Source: an uncultured Gammaproteobacteria bacterium
GTDB taxonomy: Bacteria > Pseudomonadota > Gammaproteobacteria > Steroidobacterales > XN24
Assembly (NCBI GenBank): GCA_947259915.1
Contig: CAMYOC010000049.1
Location: forward strand, 97,539 to 161,538
Length of the DNA: 64,000 bases
Direction of reading: 5' to 3'
The number at the start of each line of letters is the position of its first letter. Within the stretch, counting starts at the first letter, position 1. Positions 57,918 to 64,000 of this stretch are shown here, piece by piece. Position numbers and translations under genes: made by a program. A model generated the notes under the pieces. It had not been told where the DNA came from, did no database searches, and saw only the letters and a list, made by a program, of their open reading frames with translations.

Positions 57918-58310
57918 ATGAAAACGTATCCAAGGCTGACTGAAATGGGCGTACTGCATCCGCAACAGATTTGCAGTTACTCGGTCAACAGCATCGACTA
58001 CATCGATGTCCTGAGGGTTGTGTATTGCCGCCCGAAGGGTTCCATATTGCCCATGACCAGGACCTACAAGTTCCCCCGCGTTCAGAAGTCAGCGAAGATC
58101 GGAGACGGAGCAGCCAAGACGAAATCCGTCATGGCCAGCGATCCGGCATTGCTGGCAGCGGTCGAAGAGCTCAAGGCGTTGATGGAATCGAAGCAACAAA
58201 AGGCAGATGTCGCAGATTCGATCCTCGAAGAGCTCCGCCTGCTGGAAGAAGATATCGCGCTGCGCAGCGAATTTATAAAAGAGCTGGTGAGCAAGATCAA
58301 GTCGGTCTGA
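57918..58310 (+). CDS. DUF3461 family protein
   Basis: The 130-residue protein starts MKTYPRLTEMGVLHPQQI and has RPKGSILPMTRTYKFPR (about 38-54), both characteristic of DUF3461, relatives of the YaeH/UPF0325 group. The C-terminal part (about 70-130) is a coiled coil. The function is unknown. I chose the ATG at 57918 because it starts at the family N-terminus. An in-frame 60-codon lead upstream has no likeness. It is the last + strand gene before a convergent terminator. Confidence 0.8.
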   Translation: MKTYPRLTEMGVLHPQQICSYSVNSIDYIDVLRVVYCRPKGSILPMTRTYKFPRVQKSAKIGDGAAKTKSVMASDPALLAAVEELKALMESKQQKADVADSILEELRLLEEDIALRSEFIKELVSKIKSV

Positions 58311-58337
58311 TCTCTGCAGGATCCGCAAACCGCCAGG

Positions 58338-58388
58338 AAAAAACAACGGACCCGGACGATTCTGCCATACAGAATGCACCCGGGTCCG
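58338..58388 (-). terminator. Rho-independent terminator for the - strand glycan genes
   Basis: Read on the minus strand, CGGACCCGG (58388-58380) pairs with CCGGGTCCG (58355-58347), and an inner ATTCTG/CAGAAT stem around TATGG extends the hairpin. A run of six T (58343-58338) follows after TTG. It lies 35 bp after the stop of the lipoprotein gene at 58423 and could also slow the + strand DUF3461 transcript. Confidence 0.85.
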
Positions 58389-58422
58389 CGTTGGATATCG
58401 ACCGAACCGCTAAGGCGAAGCC

Positions 58423-59148
58423 TCAACCGTCGTTTACAGACACCACGCCATTGTCAAAAGAAGGCGGCGTAGCCGGCTGATAACTGTAACCCCAGTCAGC
58501 CATTTCCGAGATCGTCAACAGCGGGTCGCCCGGGATCAACCGCGTCCAGCCGGTCGCGTCCGTCCGATACAGGTCATCCGCGGTCAGTTCGTTCAGCGGT
58601 ATCGAGAAGGGCACCGGATCGCCGTTGGGATCCAGGTTCGCACAGCACTCGAAAAACGTCGCCGATCCGAAGAAGTTATCCAGCACCGACCGGTAGGCCT
58701 TCAATGCCTGTGCCTGGATGACCGGATCTTCGTTGTAGTTGAACAGCTCATGCAGCGCACGCGCGGTGTACCACTGGTTCTCTCCGGACGCCCGCCTCGC
58801 GAGCGCTGTCGCCCAGAGATAGAACCTCGCCTTGGCGCCCGTGCGGCCCTCCGGGATCGCATCCGCCAAAGCGAATTTGGTCTCGGCGTCCGGGTTATTG
58901 ACGTCGAACTCTCTGATCACCACATTCCTGTATGGATTCTGCGGGTCTTGTGCGACACAAGAATCCGGCCAGACGCCTGCGTTCTCGCAATACAGATTGA
59001 GCAAAGTGTCTGTGGGAAGCGGTATCGAAGTGATATTCGTCCCACCACTGTTGCTACCACCACAGCCCACTGTGATCAGGGCAATCAGCACCATCAACGG
59101 CAACCGGAAAAGAGCCGCGTGTGTTTTTATCGAATGACGGTTTCTCAT
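58423..59148 (-). CDS. Unknown lipoprotein next to the hydrolase-porin fusion
   Basis: The 241-residue protein has a lipobox ITVGC (Cys29) and a Gly/Ser-rich linker, then a helical domain with FYLWATALARRASGENQWYTARALHELF (in two parts, about 110-135) and a pair of adjacent cysteines in TFFECCANL. I do not recognise the family. The start at 59148 follows GAGGAA. It is 33 bp after the fusion gene and so is in the same transcript, suggesting a partner at the outer membrane. Confidence 0.75.
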   Translation of the reverse strand: MRNRHSIKTHAALFRLPLMVLIALITVGCGGSNSGGTNITSIPLPTDTLLNLYCENAGVWPDSCVAQDPQNPYRNVVIREFDVNNPDAETKFALADAIPEGRTGAKARFYLWATALARRASGENQWYTARALHELFNYNEDPVIQAQALKAYRSVLDNFFGSATFFECCANLDPNGDPVPFSIPLNELTADDLYRTDATGWTRLIPGDPLLTISEMADWGYSYQPATPPSFDNGVVSVNDG

Positions 59149-59181
59149 AATGCGGATTCCTCGGAAATACATACGTTGCGG

Positions 59182-62100
59182 CTAGAAGCTCCAGTTGAAA
59201 TAGGCAACGACCTGCCACAGGTATTCATTTTCAGCTCCTTCCACCAGAAATTCATTGGTCGGGGAATCATCATCGACGCCTCTCAACAGTCCCCGGATGC
59301 CGATCTTGGTCGAATTCAGCTCGTCATATTTTTCATCGAGCAAGTAAGAATAATCGACCTTGTACTGGTAGGGAAAGGTGATATTGAACTGCCGATGGAA
59401 GTCGTAGGGGCCGAACGCATTGTACTTGGCATAGGCGTAGAGGATGTGCTTCTTGCGAAACACCATCTTGCCGTCCGCCCAGTAGTACTCGCGCGTCCCG
59501 CCATCGGGCTCACCTGTCGATTGCTGGTTCGCGCCGATGATGTTGGTAACCAGCCTCAGGTCCCGGGTCGGATTGAACACCATCCTGCTCGACACTTCCC
59601 ACACTTTCTCTGAGGGAAGCCCTCTGCCGAACGCTGCATTCGTCTCGAATTCCTCCAAAAAGAACTCATACGAATCCGTGGGCGTATCATAATTCGTGTA
59701 ATTGAGACCGACATTGAAGGCAAAACCGGCGTCTTCGCGAGTGTCGTTGTCCCAGGCGTAGAAGGGCGTGGCGCCGGTCGGATCATAAGTCACAAACAAC
59801 TCGGCTGCCCTGGCTTTCCGGTTGTCCAGGATCGCAAACGGGTCGTCGTCGCGGTTTCGCGGGGTCAGGCCAGGGTTTATCTGCCCGCCTCCGGCACTCG
59901 GGTCACGGTTCGGCAGCGCCTTTTCCAGGTTGTCGCGATACAGCCCCCGCGGGAACACCATCCAGTTGCCGAAATTCATCATCACGCCGGCTTCGTACTC
60001 TTCCTTGTTACCGAATTCCGAGTACGGCAGCCGCGTGCCGAATTCCCTGAGCGGGGCGCCGCCATCGGCCACCAGACCGCCGTAATTGCTTGCCACGTAT
60101 GCCTGGGCGCCGAGAACGGGGAAGGTCAGCCTCGTCTTGATCCCGAGGGTGTCCTCGAATTCGATGTCATCCTCGAAGATGCTGCCTTGATCCAGACGTT
60201 CATAATCGTCATCGATCTTGTCCGAACTGCCGATGATACCGCCGATCTCGAGCTCGACGCCGTCCTTGATAAAGCCAAGATCAGTCTTGGTATACAAAGT
60301 GGTCTGGCGGGTCTCGACTTCAGTCACCGCAGTCGCGGTAGCCGAGTCATTGCTCGTGGCCAGGTCTTCCGAATGGATAAAGGTCCAGTCGATGTTTTTG
60401 AAGGTGTTGCTGTATCTGACCACTGCCTTCGGATTGGCACCCCAATAGACTTCCGGACCAACAAGCAGAGTGAGTCCTTCGAATATGCCCTTGCCGTCAA
60501 ACTGCACACCCTGTGGCGCCTTGGCGTTCCAGATGTCCTGACCCGCCATATCCGTGGTCTCTCTGATCAGACCATAAAAATCGCCTTCGTAACCCCAATG
60601 ATATCGCGGCGTGTGATAGAAGGCCTCCAGGTCAAAGATCTTGCCGGTATATTCCGCGCTGAAATCGTAAATCTCGATCCGGTCACGATCGCGCAGCGTG
60701 ATGTCTTTTACGACCGGGACAGTGCCGCCTTCCAGTTCCACGGCCCTTACCCGGATGGGGTTCCCGCGTCGGCCGTATTGAAGCTCCAGCGGCTCGGTGT
60801 CGGCTACGTTGCCGAGGACGTTCAACGAGAATTGCCCTTCGATCTTGTCGGTAGGCGCAAATCCGAAATCCAGGAAGACCATCTCACCGTTGGAGAATTC
60901 GTCGCCAAAGTCGCCCTGCTCGTTGACCCCGGCCTGGGTACCCTTTACCAACATTTCCGTGCGCAGGCTGCCGCCTTCGAAATGCAATATCTTCCTCTGT
61001 TCGACGCTCTCCTCCTTGAGCATGCGTACGTCGGCCTTGAGCTCGAGATAATCCATATTCATATCTTCGATCTCTTGATTGATCGCGGCCTTTTTGTACT
61101 CATACGGATCCATCTTCCAGATCTCTGACAGCACGTCATAGGCCATCCTCGGTCTGGCGGTGTAGACACCATCGGAATTTTGCGTGCCGAGAGCGGCAAT
61201 ACCGAACCACTCCTCGTTCATGTTGTTCTGGTCTGGCGCCCAGTCGAACAGATACGCCTGGTTGGACCAGGATGCAGTCCTGTCCTGGATATCCAGGTTC
61301 TCTGTCTGCTTGTACTTCCACCATTCGTCACGCCATTCGAACACGAAACCGCCGATCGCGTTGCCTTCCTCGCCATTGCCGTAGCTCTTGTTGTACATCT
61401 CCTGCCACTGTTCCTTGAGGATCTCGGCCTGTGCTTTCTGGTCCTCCTGACCGGTCCGCGCATTGAAGGCATCGCTGCCGAACTCGAAGAACAGGACTGG
61501 AAGGTCGAGCTTCTGGTCGACGTCCCGCCACAAGCTGGTAAAGCTCTTGCCACGGTATGCGTTGGTGCCCAGCACATCCATATCCGTGCAGTACTCTGCG
61601 ATGAGATCGATGTACTGGATATCGCCATTGACGATGCTGAAGGGGTGATTCGGATCGATGCCCTTGCCTGCCTTCATCACTTCGTTGAACAGGCTGTACA
61701 GATATCTCGCCTTCTCCGTGTTGCGCTCGCCTTCGGGGAGGTTCTCGATCTCGAAGCTGGACCAGGACAGACCGTAGTTGCTCTCGTTACCGAGCGCGTA
61801 CATCAGCACGCCCGGCGTATTCTTGTACTTCTCGACCAGTTCCAGCACTTCGGCTTTGAGCACCGCCCGGGTGAGCTCGTCGGAATAGTCGGTATTCGGG
61901 ACCCACCTGCCGCCGATGGTGGCGCCATACCGTCCCATCAGCGGGTTTACGACCGTCATGATGCCGTGTTCCTGATAGATATAGGTGATCCATTCAGGCG
62001 GTATCATCGCGAAACTGCGTATCGCATTGACGTTCGCAGCTCTCATCAGCCCCATGTCATAGTCGAGGACCTTTCTGATGAAATCATCAGATTCGCCCCA

Positions 62101-62325
62101 CAGGTTGTAGGTGTAGTTCTGATTCCTCGGCGAGTAGCCCCAGACGACACCTTTTACAAAAAAGTCCTCGCCGTTGACTTTTAGTCGCCACCCACCTTCG
62201 TCTTTGTATGTGGTGACGACGTCAGCCGCGTAGGCCTGACTCATCAACGAAGCACTTAGAGCCACGATGGCTATCAGAATGCCGCAGATTTTCTTTATGC
62301 ACCGGAAGAAGCTTATCTCCGCCAT
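59182..62325 (-). CDS. Glycoside hydrolase fused to an outer-membrane beta-barrel
   Basis: The 1047-residue protein has a signal peptide (about 1-33, ending AYA), a clan GH-A TIM barrel (about 37-400), a short coiled coil (about 413-447, EIEDMNMDYLELKADVRMLK) and a long beta-rich part (about 455-1047) ending in FNWSF, the aromatic C-terminal signature of Bam-inserted barrels. Probable catalytic residues are Glu181 (ALGNESNYG) and Glu281 (LFFEFGSDAF). The barrel part has alternating hydrophobic strands such as AYVASNYGGL and many Asp/Asn loops. The ATG at 62325 is favoured by AAGAG eight bases upstream over the GTG at 62334. It may split polysaccharide at the cell surface or periplasmic face and pass products through its own pore. 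Confidence 0.8.
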   Translation of the reverse strand: MAEISFFRCIKKICGILIAIVALSASLMSQAYAADVVTTYKDEGGWRLKVNGEDFFVKGVVWGYSPRNQNYTYNLWGESDDFIRKVLDYDMGLMRAANVNAIRSFAMIPPEWITYIYQEHGIMTVVNPLMGRYGATIGGRWVPNTDYSDELTRAVLKAEVLELVEKYKNTPGVLMYALGNESNYGLSWSSFEIENLPEGERNTEKARYLYSLFNEVMKAGKGIDPNHPFSIVNGDIQYIDLIAEYCTDMDVLGTNAYRGKSFTSLWRDVDQKLDLPVLFFEFGSDAFNARTGQEDQKAQAEILKEQWQEMYNKSYGNGEEGNAIGGFVFEWRDEWWKYKQTENLDIQDRTASWSNQAYLFDWAPDQNNMNEEWFGIAALGTQNSDGVYTARPRMAYDVLSEIWKMDPYEYKKAAINQEIEDMNMDYLELKADVRMLKEESVEQRKILHFEGGSLRTEMLVKGTQAGVNEQGDFGDEFSNGEMVFLDFGFAPTDKIEGQFSLNVLGNVADTEPLELQYGRRGNPIRVRAVELEGGTVPVVKDITLRDRDRIEIYDFSAEYTGKIFDLEAFYHTPRYHWGYEGDFYGLIRETTDMAGQDIWNAKAPQGVQFDGKGIFEGLTLLVGPEVYWGANPKAVVRYSNTFKNIDWTFIHSEDLATSNDSATATAVTEVETRQTTLYTKTDLGFIKDGVELEIGGIIGSSDKIDDDYERLDQGSIFEDDIEFEDTLGIKTRLTFPVLGAQAYVASNYGGLVADGGAPLREFGTRLPYSEFGNKEEYEAGVMMNFGNWMVFPRGLYRDNLEKALPNRDPSAGGGQINPGLTPRNRDDDPFAILDNRKARAAELFVTYDPTGATPFYAWDNDTREDAGFAFNVGLNYTNYDTPTDSYEFFLEEFETNAAFGRGLPSEKVWEVSSRMVFNPTRDLRLVTNIIGANQQSTGEPDGGTREYYWADGKMVFRKKHILYAYAKYNAFGPYDFHRQFNITFPYQYKVDYSYLLDEKYDELNSTKIGIRGLLRGVDDDSPTNEFLVEGAENEYLWQVVAYFNWSF

Positions 62326-62960
62326 AACGACCACTCTTTGTTTTCAGTATTCAATTGATGAAAGATGCCAGGCTGCCGCAGCTTCCACGCTGCGCCAGCC
62401 ATGACAGTCCCCGCGTTCACGCAATTCAAGCAGAACCCACCCGGAATCAGTTGTTGGCTGAAAGCGTGATGTTGTCAAAGTAGATGATGTTTTCAGTGGA
62501 TCGTCCCTGGAAATCGGGGAAGACAATGAGCTGGTCGATATCGATCGCCTCAAACAAACCAATATAGGCGGTGAAATCGAACGTCAGTTCTTCCCACTGA
62601 CCGACCAGCGTGTTCGGAACCTTGATTTCCGGTTGCGCGCCACCATTTGCAATCGCGAACTTGATGCCCACGTCGCTGATCACGTCTTTGTAGACCATGA
62701 TCTTGACGATGCTGTTGCTGTTGTCCAGCGTAATCGGGCCGATATCGCCGTGGGCTGTTTCAACACCCGCAAAGGGTTGGCCGGCTAACCGGGCGGTGAA
62801 CTTGCCAACCGTTGCCGAGCTGTTGATGCCCCCCGGCACCGGATTGGCAACCACCTCGAGCGGCGGGTTGTCGGCGTTTTCGAACACCGTCCAGGCGAAT
62901 CCAGCGCCAGTGCCGGCGGTTTCAAAATCGACCAGTGCATTCCCAGGCGGCGGCGGTGGT

Positions 62961-63101
62961 GGTGCACCCACCGCATTAAAGGTGATGTTGTCAAAGTAGA
63001 CGACATTGTCCCCGGCCCGCGCATCATTAAAGTCCGGGAACACCACAAAGCCGGTGATATCGGTCGACTCCGGCTCTCCGATCTTGCCCGAGAAGTCGAA
63101 C
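62961..63101 (-). repeat. 141-bp repeat copy 1 (inner)
   Basis: This segment is identical to 63860-64000 at 140 of 141 positions (G/A difference at 63002/63901). It codes for the end of a module and a Pro-rich linker start. The copies are 899 bp apart, which is not a multiple of three, consistent with the frameshift between them. Confidence 0.92.
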
Positions 63102-63859
63102 ACACCATGATCTTGACGATCGCGTTGCTCGCATCCAGCGTAAACGTCGGCAGATCCAGCGTGTTGGTCCCCGCAAACGGCGCACCCGCCTGACGCGCGG
63201 TGAACTGCGCCACTGTGGCCGACGGGTTGATCCCCGACTGATCCGGGTTCGGAATGATCTCCAGCGGCGGATTGTCGTCGTTCTCGAACACCATCCACGC
63301 ATAGGCACCACCCAGACCACCTGGCTCAAAGTCCAGCGGTCCGAGGTCGCCAACGGGTGGCGGCGGCGGTGGCGCCGGACAACTGCCCGTCTGCTGCTCG
63401 ATGTCATCAAACTGGAACGTCCAGTTGGCCGGATCACCGCCCGCATCACCGACCGTGCCGTTGTCAAAGATCAGCGTATGACCGGTCACGTCACCGGAGA
63501 TCCCGGTAAAGTCAAAGCACAGCTCCTGCCAGGTGCTGCCACCGGTGTGCGTCGCCGTCGTCTCCTGGTTTAGTGGCTCCAGCTTCAGCGTCACCACCAC
63601 TTCACGCGGTGAGAACACCTTCATCCGGTAGGAGTCCGCCGCCGCCAACGCCTGCGGAGCGTCGAGCACCAGCGTGCTCCCGGCAAAGGTCGCACCGGCA
63701 AACTTCTGCATCTGCCCGACCTGGGCACTGGGGTTGATCCCGCCCGGCGCCGGGTTGGCGACAACCGAGCCCACGCCACCTTCAAAGTCGGCAAAGGTGT
63801 AAGACGCCGGATCACCCTCAAAATCAACCAGCGTGTCGCCCGGCGGTGGCGGCGGCGGT

Positions 63860-64000
63860 GGTGCACCCACCGCATTAAAGGTGATGTTGTCAAAGTAGAC
63901 AACATTGTCCCCGGCCCGCGCATCATTAAAGTCCGGGAACACCACAAAGCCGGTGATATCGGTCGACTCCGGCTCTCCGATCTTGCCCGAGAAGTCGAAC
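63860..64000 (-). repeat. 141-bp repeat copy 2 (cut by window edge)
   Basis: This is the partner of 62961-63101, running to the end of the window, so the true length of the repeat may be greater. It shows that the modules are recent tandem duplications, which makes collapse in assembly or recombination likely. Confidence 0.92.

Larger units (their letters stand above)
62447..64000 (-). pseudogene. Modular beta-sandwich protein with an internal frameshift, 5' end outside the window
   Basis: The gene reads in one frame from 64000 to 63103 and in another from 63100 to the stop at 62447. At the break VKIMV is followed directly by FDFSGKIG, skipping about 37 residues present in the last module. 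Modules of 130-160 residues are separated by Pro-rich linkers (APPPPPPPG, CPAPPPPPPVG). They end with FPDFNDARAGDNVVYFDNITF or similar and resemble CBM-type sandwiches, with a DFE opening and W-x-E-L-x-F-D-F core. The function could be polysaccharide binding. A sequencing or assembly error could also explain the break. Confidence 0.7.

Overview
The window is a high-GC stretch of a gammaproteobacterial chromosome. The left third has classic gammaproteobacterial synteny: rng, maf, rlmH, rsfS, nadD, holA, then lptE, leuS, lnt, corC, ybeY, phoH, miaB, and a divergent ssb/uvrA pair. The LptE, Lnt and outer-membrane proteins show a Gram-negative envelope. The two formate dehydrogenases, the tungstate transporter and the polysaccharide genes would suit a marine or sediment lineage, but the exact order cannot be read from this sequence.

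Region 1 (1-24.4 kb) is mostly housekeeping. It includes an eight-gene block between holA and lptE that holds a Zur-type regulator, a MerC-like protein and a putative Zur box. It then has a fused ATP sulfurylase/APS kinase gene, ssb, uvrA, a small membrane protein and a gamma-glutamyltransferase, followed by an SLC13 permease. A strong bidirectional terminator at 26263-26289 separates this part from the next.

Region 2 (26.3-51.3 kb) is a formate and molybdenum/tungsten locus. A periplasmic Tat-exported formate dehydrogenase (fdhABC) comes with its TorD-like chaperone, a small Tat protein, a ferredoxin, DUF3306/DUF3305 proteins and a lipoprotein. An HTH plus binding-protein-like regulator and a sigma-54 activator lie in the middle. 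After them, on the + strand, come tupBCA (tungstate uptake), mobA, moeA, moaB, an Asp-box propeller, yqeC, moaD and a cytoplasmic NAD-linked formate dehydrogenase (a fused FdsG-FdsB subunit plus FdsA). A secreted YncE-like propeller follows. A near-consensus sigma-54 promoter precedes tupB and a weaker one precedes the torD-fdh unit. Both have GACA-N3-TGTC dyads 70-110 bp upstream, which suggests that the local sigma-54 activator ties metal uptake to formate dehydrogenase synthesis.

Region 3 (51.5-64 kb) is a glycan-use locus. On the + strand are a GH3 beta-glucosidase preceded by a LacI-type operator, a sugar MFS transporter and a clan GH-A lipoprotein hydrolase. On the - strand are a modular beta-sandwich-like protein with Pro-rich linkers, then a 1047-residue protein that joins a clan GH-A hydrolase to an outer-membrane beta-barrel, then a lipoprotein. 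The hydrolase-barrel fusion is the most striking object in the window. The modular protein has an internal frameshift that fits loss of 109 bp from a repeat unit of 1008 bp. I saw no rRNA, tRNA, CRISPR array or insertion sequence.
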